Source of the DNA: Castanea sativa | Lineage: Eukaryota; Streptophyta; Magnoliopsida; Fagales; Fagaceae | Length of the DNA stretch: 64,000 bases | Reading direction: 5' to 3' | Assembly: GCF_040712315.1 (NCBI RefSeq) | Contig: NC_134015.1 | Span: 47,957,964 to 48,021,963, forward strand | Shown here: positions 23,929 to 35,542 of the stretch, one piece after another | Position numbering within the stretch: the stretch's first letter is position 1 | Layout of the letters: each line of letters begins with the position of its first letter | Made by a program: the position numbers and the translations under genes | The notes under the pieces: model-generated | Told to the model about the DNA's origin: nothing | Seen by the model: only the letters and a program-made list of their open reading frames with translations | Database searches by the model: none

Positions 23929-24451
23929 GGTATTTTGGAGTTGCTCCTAAAATTGAACCTACTTTAGAATGGAGTCTTAGCTGCCTTATATAGACTGGAG
24001 GGAGCTTTGGATGCTATCTGAAGATTGCTGGAATCACGGAAGGTGAATTGCTTTTACTGAGGTGAAAACTCTTTCCACCAAAAGCAATAGTGTTTCTGAA
24101 TGATTGTGTCTGTGAACAATAACTTTTACTGTTCATAAATAGTGACTTGTCCCCCTGCTTTTTCGGAGTACTGTTTATCTGTCGTTTTTGGATGAATAGT
24201 AATCAATCCGAAAATCTGCTGAGTGCTGGTACTGTTCATGATGCGGGTACTGTTCATATCAGTAACTGGTGTTGGTTTTGAATAGTAATCGGATTGGAAC
24301 CTTATCCTGAGTTGCTTGGTCAGGATGCTTTAGTCAGTATCAGGAGCATCTAATGGATATCCTTCATATGGGACCCAAATCTTGGCACTTAGGGTCAGTG
24401 GTTTGGATGAGGGTTGTCTCACCTCTTGCCCTTTTGTCAAGTGCTCCGACA

Positions 24452-24454
<3 letters not shown>

Positions 24455-24492
<38 letters not shown>
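24455..24492. repeat. (AT)n tract at right edge of the pararetrovirus
   Basis: About 18 AT units separate the viral scrap from element A sequence. A shorter TA tract (19928-19941) marks the left edge. AT dinucleotide repeats are known preferred sites for endogenous pararetroviruses in plants. Confidence 0.9.
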
Positions 24493-24495
<3 letters not shown>

Positions 24496-25186
24496 TTTAA
24501 ACAATCAATATTATATTTGGTGACTTTGTAAGAAATAAAAGAAATTCAACCTGAAAAATTTTGGTAATATTATTTTGATAAGAAAAACGAGAACAATTAT
24601 TTTCCTATGAAAAACGTATAAGTTATTATTATGAATAGAATAAAATATTGTGCGTGAAAAGATATTCTCCAATAGGAATAATCGTAAAATGAAATGATTT
24701 AATTTATTTGCATTCTTATTAAATTCTGATGTATCTTACCCTTACTGAGCTGTGTATCTCACCCCTTCCACTCTTTCAGTCAACAGGTTTATTTTGGAGT
24801 AAAGAGTGCCTTAGTCGAGTTTTGGAAGGAGCTAGTTTTAGTTTTATATGTATAGATCCTAGATTAGCAATTTGATGTTTAGATTTGTAGTATGGTCTAT
24901 TTTAGGATCTAATGGAAGTTATATACCTTAAAGTATTAAGAGATTTATTATGTGAAATTTAGAATTTGAGTAACTGGTGGATTATGTTATTCTTTGAGTA
25001 CAGTGTAGATGCTCTGAATATCAAGTGATAAGTTATATCAAGAAGTAAAGAAACAAGAATGAAAAGAAAGAAAGAAGCTTTTGTAATAGTTTTAGTTGGT
25101 TCTCGTTAATACTAGGCTTAAGCTTGATATTAACATACCGGTCATGGTCACAAATCTAGGTATCGGGTTTGAGACGTGACACTTGA

Positions 25187-26788
25187 TGTCTCACTCACAC
25201 TTTGTATAGACACATATGATGAACGAGTTGAATTATAATGTCCATACAAATGTTCCAATACATCTTTCACAAGGTCAATGATATACTTACAAAATTCTCC
25301 TCATATAAATTTGATAAATAATAATTCAAATAAGCCAATTTCTTTTGAGGATTAAACACCACAACAACATACAAAAGGATATTTCCCTTCTTTGATATCC
25401 TCCCAAGTACGCCAATATTTGTCAAACTTCTCTTTCATTATTTTTGCCATTGATTACAAAAAAATGGTCCTCGCTCTTAGAAAATAAATCTATCTTTTTT
25501 TAATCATATATATCTCATAAAAAAAGCATTTAATGTCACGTACTAGAAACCCAAAAACCTCTGTGGCATTATAAAAAAAAAATTCAAAAACTTGACAAAT
25601 TTTCTACAAGTCTCTCAATCATCCTCATTTGGAGGTCTCCTATCATAGTCCCCATCCCAAAAGTATGGAATAAAATCAAGATCTTCATATTCCATCTGCT
25701 TGAATGCATGTTCAAACTTTGCAGCATTTTCCAACATTTTATAGGTGGAGTTCCATCTAGTGGTCACATCCAACTATAGAATAGCCTTTGACTCTATTTT
25801 CACTTTCTCCACACACTTCTTAAAGGTTTGTGACCTCTTTGGAGAAGTTTTCACATATATAATTGCATGGCACACCCTATCAATTGACTTCTTATGATGT
25901 TTTAAGCCATCGGTCACAATAAGATTGAAGATGTGAGCACAACACTTCACGTGAACAAATTCATTCTCCAAAATAATACCTTTCCACATGTTAGTAGCAT
26001 CTTTCAAATAACTAATGGCTATGTTATTTGAGGAAGCATTATCCACCGTCAAGATGAAAATCCCCTCAATATTCCACTTTTCTAAACAAGATTCAACCAT
26101 TCTGTTAATGGTTTTTCCCTTAAGGTTATCAACAATAAAAAATTTTAAAATTCTTTTAGGTAGCTTCCAATTATCATCTATAAAATGACAAGACATTTGT
26201 AATTAAAATTTTATATTAAAGTCCATTATCAGTGGTAAGGCAAAGCCTACGACCTCTCAAGGCATTTCTCAACTTATCCTTCTTCTCAAAATAAATTCAA
26301 CTCACATCTTTAGCTACTATGAAGCGAGATAGGATATTAAAATTAGGTTGGAAGACATTACAAAACCTTATGAATCCTTGATTTTCTACAAACCTAAATG
26401 GAAGCTCATCCAATATTATCATCTCAGCAAAATCTTTTCTACTCATAGCATTTGTAAAAGTCCTAGGCACTAGATTTCCCTCCTCTACATCCTTAGACAA
26501 TGGGTTTGTCCATCATGAAATTCATTATGAGATAATCAAGACAAATGGGTGTATGAGATTTTAAATTAGATGTCCCATAAACTTTGCTATCAGCCATGTA
26601 CTTCGTGCTACAATATCTACATCTTACTTTAGTTTTACCTTCCTCATCTATAAACTTATCAAGTGATTCCAAGCTGATGATTTTCTCTTATTAGGATTAG
26701 AAGAAGATATTACCTACAATGTATGAGAAGATTTCATAGTTAGTCTTACAGTGGCAACATCAAGTTGTGTAGGCTCCAATGAATCCAT
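25187..26788 (-). pseudogene. hAT transposase, N-terminal and catalytic part
   Basis: Reading starts at ATG 26788. A BED-type zinc finger follows (CRYC then H-x3-C, near 26630-26535), preceded by a stop (TAG near 26714) and a frameshift. The next block (26500-26297) and the block at 26196-25774 resemble RICESLEEPER-type hAT proteins: DNASSNN near 26045 holds a catalytic Asp region, and CCAHIFNLIV follows near 25930. Then LDVTTRWNSTYKML (about 25775-25735) gives the conserved Arg-Trp. Stops and frameshifts are frequent, and a Copia element sits 6 bp upstream of the ATG (from 26795). The frame continues across a large insertion into 16775-16245. Confidence 0.85.
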
Positions 26789-26794
26789 GATCTA

Positions 26795-27802
26795 TGTTAG
26801 GATATATGTGAATTATGTTAGGAACATATGTCATGTAGACTTAGTTAATCCTTTGACAAAACACACCTTACTTGTAATTGGGTAAATCTAGGATGTGTTT
26901 AATACATCAAGGAACAATGTTTCAAATCTAAGTGTTAAAACCATGCAAGTCTGTCCAAGAAGCAAGTGAAGAAGTGCTGGATTTTAAAACTCGACAACTA
27001 GCGCGACAGATAGTATCTATCGAGGTTTAAAAGGCAGCTTTTGCCCGATACTCAACAACTGCTCAATAGATACCTTGTCTATCGAGAATTCTGAAAATCG
27101 GTTTTTTAGATCTGATTTCATTCCAATTTGTGTGTACATGTTTAGGCATTCTTTTCTCACAACCCCAAACATATATAATAATTATTTTAAGGGCCGTCAA
27201 AGATTGTGCGAGTGTAGAGCAAAATTTTGTTCATGCAAATTTTGACCAAAAATAGACTTTTCCTAATTCATCTTTCTCTTGAAGAAGCTACTACGTTTGT
27301 ACGTCGTTGGGTTTTGTGACCAAGGAGCTTCGCGATCTTCATAGTGTTGATGAATTAAAGAACTTTGCAGCCAACATCTTTCTCAAGTTGGTGAGTAAAC
27401 CACGTACTGGGATCCGCACATTGATTGGTTAATCACATACTGAGAGCCGTGGATTGAAAATGAGAGATTGTCACTATAGAACAAGTCCAATTGGATATTG
27501 GGGTAAGGGTTCCATTGTAGCTTGGTATAAGGTACTGGGATTCCTTTACTTGTAACCGCTTATTGTGATAATAGTGAATTCTCGGGAATGGTGACCTTAA
27601 ATTCATCAGGTCGGGTTTTGCCTCGGTAGTTTTTTCCATTCGTAAACAAATCATCTGTGTCAAATTTATTTTATGCTGCATATTTATTTAGTTGGTGATT
27701 TATTTGTATTACCACGCATTTTGCATGTCAATTGAATTAATTAACTTGGCTAAATTAATTGGTTAATTTATTACAAGGAATCAATACATTCTTGACCTAT
27801 TA
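26795..27802 (+). repeat. 5' LTR of the Copia element
   Basis: It aligns along its length with 36260-37271. Its terminal CA has become TA. It begins 6 bp upstream of the hAT transposase ATG, which reads on the other strand. Confidence 0.88.
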
Positions 27803-27872
27803 AGTGGTATTAGAGCAGATACACTTTGATTAGGGTCAATCTTTGCTATTTGATCCATTAACCGCTGTTGTC

Positions 27873-29776
27873 ATGGATAGAGGACAATCATTAATTATAC
27901 CTCCTTTATTTGATGACACTAACTATGCTTATTGAAAAGTACACATGAAAGCTTTCTTGTAGTCAGTAGATAAAAAGGTGTGGCAAGCTATTAAGATAGG
28001 CTAGACTAAGCCAAAGGAAGCATCAGCTGATTGGGATGACGCTAAGATCAAGGGAGCTAACTTCAATATCGGGGCATTGAACATTTTATTCAGTGCGGTC
28101 ACAAATGAGGAGTTCAAGAAGATATCATCCACTGAAACTATGAAGGAAGCATGGACCATTCTATATACAACCTATGAGGGAACCATTTGTGCGGTCAAGG
28201 ATTCGAAACTTAAGAGGCTCACTACAAGATTCGAAGAGATCAAGATGGAGGAGGATGAGTCATTTGATAAGTTCTATGCCAAGCTCAAGGATATAGTGAA
28301 CTCAACCTTTAATCTTGGAGAAATCATTCCAGAACCCAAGATTGTTAGAAAGGTGCTTAGATCTCTACCCGAGAATTTCATGCCAAGATCACCGTAATTG
28401 AGGAATCAAATGATATTGGCAAAATTCCTTTGACAAAGCTGATTGGCATTCTGTAGACCTATGAGTTGGGTTTGACAAAGATTGGAAAATCTAGTAAGGG
28501 TAAGAGCATGGCATTAAAGGCCAAGAGCGATGACACGGATGGGTCTTCTGACAATGAAGATTCTAAGATGAAATCCTATATCACAAGGCAGTTCAAAAAG
28601 TTTATGAAGAATGTCAATGCTAAAGGATTTGACAAAGACCGCAAGCAGTCCAGTTCATCTCAATTCAAGAGTCAAGACAAAGGGAAGAAGGATGCTAGGG
28701 ATGGCGGTCAGTATACTGTTCCCTCAGAACCTAAGTGTTTCAGATGTCAAGAGTTTAGACACATGAAACAAAAGAGCCCTCCATATCTCAAGACCATTGG
28801 GAAAAGCAAGGCACTTGCTACTACATTGAGCGACATCGAACCTAAGGATGATTCGAAAAATGAGGATGATGGAATCCTGAATGCCTTTACTACCATTGTA
28901 AATCCTACTAAGGGAATTGTTGAAGATGCGGATGAAGAGGAGGACTTGGTGGAGTCTAAGTTTGAAAAGACAGATGAGCAAGATAACATCCACACAACTT
29001 ATGTAAAATTATACAAAGTCTCTAAAAAGCATGAGAAGTTGTATAGGTTGGCCACCAAGAAGCTTAGTGATGTGAAGTTTGAGCGAGAAAAGATCTCCAC
29101 AAAGTTTGATGAAGCTAATCAAACTATTGGAGCACTGAGATTTGAGAATAATTTCTTGGCTGAGAAGACCAAGAAGCTTGAAGCAAAGCTGTTTCAAGTA
29201 AAAGCTCAACTAGAGAGGACTTCAAGTGCAAAACTTGATGAGATGCTCAGTTTACAAAAATCTACTTCTGATCGAACCGGTTTAGGGTATGATTTCTCTT
29301 CTCCTAGTATTGCTTCCTTTAGTACTACTGTTTTTGCTTCTTTTGCTAATAATGTTGAATCTGAGCACACTGATGTCAAAACTGTCTTAACTAGTGAGAA
29401 AATAGACAACGGTAAATATATTTTAGGAACACACTTTAAGCTTGATAAGAAAGAGACTAAAAACCCTAGAGCTAAGAAGGGTAATACTCAAAAGTCTAAA
29501 TAAAAGAAGTAGCATCTCTGTCATCACTGTGGAGCAACTGGACATACCCAACCTAATTGCTATAAGTGGCTAGCCACTCAACAGAGCAACACTTTGATCT
29601 CATCGAGAAACCAGAATCAGTGTCTATCCTCTCTTACTCCTCTTGGAGATTTACTCAAAGCTTTTATGTTCCTTTCGAACTTGAACGGTTTCAATTCTTC
29701 CCTCTCACCGCCAAATCAAAGGTTCATCAAAATGAAAGGTTCTTTCAAGGTGTACAAGGAAAAATGCTCTAAGTGA
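27873..29776 (+). pseudogene. Copia gag with two CCHC knuckles, decayed
   Basis: Gag coats the retrotransposon RNA. From ATG 27873 the frame contains a UBN2/retrotran_gag-type domain (28077-28397), a frameshift near 28375, then a 345-codon stretch (28466-29503). The first zinc knuckle (CFRCQEFRHMKQKS, near 28736) has lost its last Cys. A Glu/Lys-rich coiled-coil segment follows (about 28990-29230), and a second knuckle CHHCGATGHTQPNC (29519-29560) is intact. In-frame stops lie at 27933, 27960, 28002, 28455, 29501, 29510 and the natural end near 29774. A gag with two widely separated knuckles is unusual for Copia. Confidence 0.82.
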
Positions 29777-31687
29777 TTTAGTCACTTTTCTCTATCTCCC
29801 TCTATTTTTGTTGACATTACTTGTGTGTTTTTGTTTTCTTGTTTTAAGTCAGTCTAGTTTTATGCTTTGCGTTATTTAACATGTTTTTGTTTATTTGTTT
29901 TCAATTTTCTTTATTTTGTTTTTCATAAATTAAAAAAAATTACAAAAATAGTGTGTGTTTGTGTACATTGGTACTTATGTACTTTAGATGGCCATTGAAA
30001 CAAAATTTTCTAAAATTTGTATCTTTTGTAACTTAGATGAGCATCTCTATGCACAACTAAGCAAGTGAGCTTTGTGGCTCATGTTTGTAATGAGTAAGAT
30101 TAGGTAATTTTTTGTACTTAACACTCATATCACCTTTTTTGACGAGAATGACTAGAAAATCCAAAAAGAAAGGCATAAATAACCATCTCACTATTGTTTC
30201 CTGCCAATGAAATGACATCTGTATGCTTCGGCATAGCAAAAGTGCAATGTCAAAAGCCAAATATAATTGCGTTTTTTTTTTCTCCCTCTTATATGCCCAT
30301 GCATATGCTTAAAAGAAAATATGCAAAAAAAAACAAAATAAAGGCAAAAAGAATCAATATGCTTTATATATGATTGCAAGGGTGTCTTCTAGGAGATGTG
30401 AGAGTTATAGGATGTACCTCGAAGGTAATAGTCCTCATCAAACAGTTATGATCGTGTGTGAGTTAAATTGACTTGCTCATATCTCAAATCGTCATAACAT
30501 GTAGACACTTATGTAATCTTGTGATGTTTTTCACACACAACACGCAATATTCTTTACTACTTTTAATACATGTGTAGGTACAATGTGATTTGGCCATCAC
30601 AAGGAATACATGTGTTAAAGTATATCCACTAAACTATCTTGAGTTGTTTTTTAAACATAAAATTGGTTAGACTTGTTGTGTGTGTGTGTGTGTGTTTTGG
30701 ATCAAAATGCTTGACATTTTTCTTGTTGAGAGATGATTTTGAGAGCTTAAAATGTTGTTTGGATCCTTGATAGAGTAGCATGTTTGATTACATTCATGTT
30801 TGTGTTTTTCTCTCCTTTGAAAAACTGTTTTTGAGAAATCTCAACAGCTTCTCAATACCTCTCAACAGCTAGACTATCTATCGAGCTCTTGATCTTCCTT
30901 TCTTGAAAGCTGCTATTGTAATTTCGATCCATTGAAGTTTTTGAGAATTCATCTCAATAGTTTCTCGACAGCTTCTCAATCTATCAAGAAAGTTTATATC
31001 TCCTTAATAGCTTCTCGATAGCTACTCGATCCATCGAGGTCCCTTTACTGTGGACACCTCTCGATAACTCTTTATGTCACATTTTAATTCTCAACACCTT
31101 TCGATACTTGCCAATCCATCAACCTATGTATTTGTCTATATATAGGGTCAGCACGAATTTCTCTCATTTCTCCCTAATCTCTCTCGACAGATATTGTCTC
31201 CTCACCTTCCCAAACTCATCTCTCTCTCTCTCTCTCTCTCTCTCTAAACTTCAAACCCAGAAGTTTTTTGGCCTAAAGATCATCTTTTTCCTTTGGTATG
31301 ATCTCATTTCACTCATCTTATCATGCATTTCATCTTTTTGACCTAACTTTTGGGACTTTTTTTTTTGAAAAATTTGGAATTTTTCAAAATTGATGAGTTT
31401 TTCACAAAATTTTTGGGTTGGTTTCTGTTTAAATGAGTTTAAATCATCATGCATTGCATCACATTTGCATTTTAATAATGATTCATGCATTTTTAGATGT
31501 GTGTTTACTTTGTTGCAAGCTTGTGTGCTGATAGGTTTGAATTGGATTGAGCCCATGGTGTTTTTTTTGTTGCATGTCACATATTCATGCATTTCTCATG
31601 CATATGTACCAATTTGTTTCTATCATATTGATACTAAATATGTTTGGTGCTTTTCTCTCTCTCTCTCTCTCTCTCTCTAGTTGCTCT
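29777..31687 (+). other. Non-coding interior of the Copia element (pol expected, not found)
   Basis: This 1.9-kb stretch lies where pol would normally follow gag. All frames are short. It contains T-rich sequence, a (GT)n tract near 30680, repeated CTCGA-type short motifs (30840-31110) and (CT)n tracts at about 31220-31245 and 31651-31679. No reverse transcriptase or integrase motif is seen in any frame. Confidence 0.7.
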
Positions 31688-34600
31688 ATGGCACCTAAAT
31701 GAAAATCTACTCTGTCTCAGAACCCTCTTCGTTTCAAGACATCTTCCTCTGATTCTACTCCTTCACATGTCAGGTTCCGTGATAATAAAACCCGTAAGGA
31801 CTTTTCGAAGAACTTTTCTCGACGTGGCATTCATTCAAAATGCCAAGTCATTCTTATCACGACCCCAAACCTGTACTTCAGAATTTAGAGCATGATCGGC
31901 ATGTTAATATCAAGTTTACTATAATAATAACATGAACCAACCTAAACTGAAGGTGCTTATCAAAAATTGCTTATTGTATTCCTGCTTATTTTCTTGCATA
32001 AAAGCCATAATATACAAAAATGATAAAAATCTTGAAAACTTCATTTCATTTGAATTTTGCAAGATTACCACTTGGCTGAAATTTCAGGTATTCATGTAAA
32101 TATTACATAGCTAAACATTTAGCAAAAACTCTTATTTACAAACCCAGCCCCAAAGACATACAATTGGGGTTCAAACCAAATTAAGGTTTTGAATTACATC
32201 TGTGCTCAAAGGATCAAGTACATTTTGATTCCTCCTATACAACAAAAAAGTTAAACTACTATACAACAAAAAAACTATACATTCTAACAAACAAGAATCA
32301 GAGAATCTTTGCCACCTCTAATACTCTCGTTGCTTCCAGGAAGAACCTGTGCACTGAAATATAATAGGGTGAGCTGCGAAGCCTAGTAAGGTTTTAAGCT
32401 CCATGGACCTTTGATAAGAATGCATGTATATCAAATATATTATGGATATGCCAACTTTAAAAAATAGCCTTCATACTATTCATATCATTCTTAAAATAAC
32501 TTATGAGCTTTTAGATGAAAATACTTCATTTTCCTTTCATATAATAATAAAAGGACATAATAGGGAACTTAAACATAATTCAACATACTTTTCTTATCAT
32601 CATACTTTTCTTATAACTTCAAAATAGCTTAGTAGCTCATTTATAATACATATTTGTCAGTCTAATTGTAAGTCTGTTACAACTTTAGAAGGCTTTCAGC
32701 ACTTAGTGCTAGACATCCAGTATTCCCTACAATGCTTGGTAATTCCGGAATCATATCATAATACATATTTTCAACCATGGGGGTAGGTTGACATCCTCTA
32801 CAAGTTGGCCGTTATCAACAATGGTGGGTACAGCAAAGTCAGTCCCACTTTTAATGGCCAATCAGAATCTCCATGGAAATATCAGTACTATAACCCCTAT
32901 TGGCTGAATTCAGATCATAACAATGGAATAACTAAAAACTATAGTTTTTACATAATTAGTTCATAATTGTAACATATCCATTTCATTCTTAAATATTATA
33001 TTCATGATATAAGTAATAGCATCAATATGCTAAAATTATCATATATATATATAAGATTGAACAACTCACGAAAATATATTTTACTTAAATCTTTCTAATA
33101 TGTAATATCTCTAATTAAAAGGTTTTAATGCATAATAGTTTTTTAAAAAAAATTTATACTTATCAAACGCTCACATGTCACGTATCACTTACTTGAAAAC
33201 AGAAGACATGAGAGATTTGTACAAGAGGAGCTCAAGTGTTCATGTTCATGTTCTCGTTCTCGTCACTTAAATGAAAAACCAAAACTTATTACTGACAAAT
33301 TCTTCCTAAGTATATAAACTTATACCTCAAACACAACCTTACTCTCAAATTCAAAAAAATCTTAATTTCCATCACATAAAATTTCCCCAAAAACAAGGTA
33401 CATTCATCAAACAAATTACATACCAAAACATAGAGAAACCAAGGCATAAAAATTCGTCCATGATTTAGACACACCAAAAGATAAGCATATTAAATTATAG
33501 CTCAGAACATTCTTCCTAACTTCAAAATTAAATCCACAAAGTCAGAGTTATCCTTTACTGTTTACTGCTCATTTCAGCAAGATATGCGTCATTTGTAAAA
33601 TACAAATGGGCTTTCCATACACATTCAAATGTCATGCAATTTTACAAAGCTACTCCTCTAGATGTCTAGTATATACCATATCAGTTTCAAAGTCAAAACA
33701 TAAACCATGATTTATTAAAAATCCTACAAGAAAACATGCTCAAATCTGTCCTAACAGAATTTCATGTGACTTAAAAATTAAACCATTATTTTTATATTGA
33801 TCCAAATACTGTGAAACCACTTCCATTACAACCATGTGTGTTTTAGAATTCATAAGAACTACTCCTAGCATCCTAATTAATAGAAAATGATTTAATACAT
33901 ATTTGTTTTTTGGTAAACCCCAAATCTGTCAAGTTACAGCTTTAACAGGTTTTCTTACAAAATCGTCAACTAACAGCAATTAGTTTTCATTTCATTTGGG
34001 TATTTTTATGCCTATACTATACATATTAAAATACGTTATTAAGCATCCAATAGGCCACAATATCATCAATCTTTCAAATTACTAAAACAGAATCACAAGT
34101 TCAACTTCTAAAATCATATTACAGAATAAAGAAGGGAAAATAAACAAAACAATCATACTATCAAAATATCCAAAATCAGATGAGGTTTTTAATTACTTAC
34201 CCACAAACTTTGAAGCTAAAAATTTAGTGTTAGGCTCTTAATTTCTTCTTAGAGAGAGATAGATTGTTTCGGTGAGGGAGTGAGAGAGAGGTGTTGTCGT
34301 GTAAGAGCAAGGAAAAAGAAAAGAAAGAGCAAAGAAAGATGAACCAAGAAGTTTCTGGTGCAACAAAAGAAAGATGAGGGAAATGGACTTTTGGGGTGGG
34401 GCATGTGTAATGCTAAGGGTGAGTGAGCTGATGACTCATCTTTGCACTTTTTAATATTTACTTACCCCCCCTCCCTTATAAACTTATATTTCTAGAAAGA
34501 CCCAAAGAACAATATAACGTTACATATAAGCCCTTACCTTTATAAACTTCTTTCCATAACATTAAAAGAGCATATATCTTCTACAATATCACAAAATCAA

Positions 34601-35542
34601 AGTTTTATGCACTCAAGGTAATTAAGATGATAACAAGCATATAAAACCATAAAATTAATTATGTAATTAGGTTGGGGTGTTACAGTCCTATCGGATTCTT
34701 CCAATACTGACCTTTCCACTGTCATCTACAGTAGGGTTTAGGAGGCACTTTGTGGCATCTCGGTCACTTATCCTTTCGTGATCATATACGAGTTCTACTC
34801 CAACATGCACGAATTTGACTATTTTGTACCTCATTTCTTCACTCGCGTTCGAGGTACGTGCATTGTAGTCACTCTAGATTTTATATCTGAGGTGCTACAC
34901 GTATTGAGGGTAGCGCATCCGGACTACCCCGACTTTGATTGTCTTAAGATTATGTCTAAAGACAAGCTCACGTCTTTATTTTGTGAGACACCTTCATCTT
35001 AGGGTGGTCGTCAAAACACTTGCTCGACCTTTGCTAAAAGTCCGAGATTCCTTAACATGGTAATGACATTCGTTCTACATCCATGGTCTCACTATAACTT
35101 TATCACAAAGTCTCGTGCTAGATTTTTGCTATCCTTCTTAGAGGATCTTTCTATAGACTTCCCTTCTCACTTCATTCTATCCCTTATAGATGTCTATAGG
35201 GATACAACAACTTGTGATAAGCTTATCTTTCCTTCGACTATCACACGGATCATTTGTCATTTTTTTGTCTCCTATCCCGAGTCGGACCACTTCTTTGCCA
35301 TGTGTGCCATTGACACTACTATCGTTATATGGAGTAAGGCTCAGCTTCAACTGAAGTGGCCACAGACCGAGACTGAGACTCCTCCAACTTCTTCAACTCC
35401 ATCCACATCCGCTCCTTCTTCTTCCGCGGATGGTGTGACCCTTGATGCGATCATGGCACAACTTCAACGCATGGATGCTTGCCTTGACACTCTCAATGAT
35501 GAGTTATGTCAGGTGAACACTCGTGTCAGTCGTATTGCATGA
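31688..35542 (+). pseudogene. Second ORF of the Copia element (putative plant transposon protein), interrupted
   Basis: The frame opens at ATG 31688 with a short basic start (TGA at 31700). It runs to about 31849, stops at element B, and resumes at 34690 in the same frame through 35542. The downstream part has the look of the 'putative plant transposon protein' domain: a mixed alpha/beta region with FYSNMHEFDYFVPHFFTRVR near 34793-34852, then a Ser/Thr-rich stretch and a short coiled coil near 35450-35530. Stops occur near 34739, 35000, 35540 and 35641. The function of this protein is unknown. It sits between gag and the 3' LTR, the place of accessory ORFs in some plant retroelements. Confidence 0.68.
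31855..34684 (-). mobile_element. Long LTR-like element B, inserted in the Copia second ORF
   Basis: Read on the minus strand it starts TGTAACACCCCAACC and ends GGGGTCGTGATA, the same ends as element A. The flanks ATTCT (31850-31854) and GTCCT (34685-34689) are a diverged 5-bp duplication. It is 2830 bp long with no coding capacity, matches A over several blocks and is best read as a solo LTR. The Copia ORF resumes in frame after it. Confidence 0.7.

Larger units (their letters stand above)
22104..24350. repeat. Pararetroviral inverted repeat 2
   Basis: About 22104-22697 (plus) and 23788-24350 (minus) are reverse complements, covering the viral intergenic promoter region. It overlaps inverted repeat 1, so the block can fold in two alternative ways. 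Confidence 0.85.
19942..24456. mobile_element. Rearranged endogenous pararetrovirus (Caulimoviridae)
   Basis: The block lies between two AT repeats (19928-19941 and 24455-24492). It holds only part of a viral genome: intergenic promoter region, tRNA-Met primer site and the movement-protein part of a polyprotein, with no recognisable protease, reverse transcriptase or RNase H. Four segments alternate in strand: L (about 19985-22092, minus), M (about 22093-23787, plus), R (23788-24350, minus) and a movement-protein C-terminal scrap (24360-24456, minus). This makes two long inverted repeats. All reading frames are interrupted, so it cannot encode a virus. A movement protein placed early in a polyprotein suggests a petuvirus/florendovirus-like source; genus not settled. 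Confidence 0.82.
16781..25181 (+). mobile_element. Long LTR-like element A, inserted in the hAT transposase
   Basis: The element begins AGTAACACCCCG (a decayed TGTAACACCCC) and ends GAGACGTGACA. It is flanked by CTTAA (16776-16780) and CTTGA (25182-25186), a 5-bp target duplication with one change. Parts 16781-19860 and 24494-25181 match element B (31855-34684) in opposite orientation; for example 18100-18190 and 19200-19450 pair with the complement of 33700-33800 and 32690-32920. No gag or pol is present. With TG..CA-type ends and 5-bp duplication it is best read as a solo LTR, or a large LTR derivative of about 3.8 kb, interrupted by pararetroviral DNA at 19942-24456. Confidence 0.68.

Noticed and set aside
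16781..25181. Element A as a complete LTR retrotransposon with two LTRs
   Set aside because: No direct repeat of its ends is found inside and no gag/pol; the interior is viral.
28724..29409. Minus-strand open frames within Copia gag
   Set aside because: Antisense to gag; no motifs.
29777..31687. Hidden reverse transcriptase or integrase
   Set aside because: All frames scanned by eye; no catalytic motif seen and only short open stretches.
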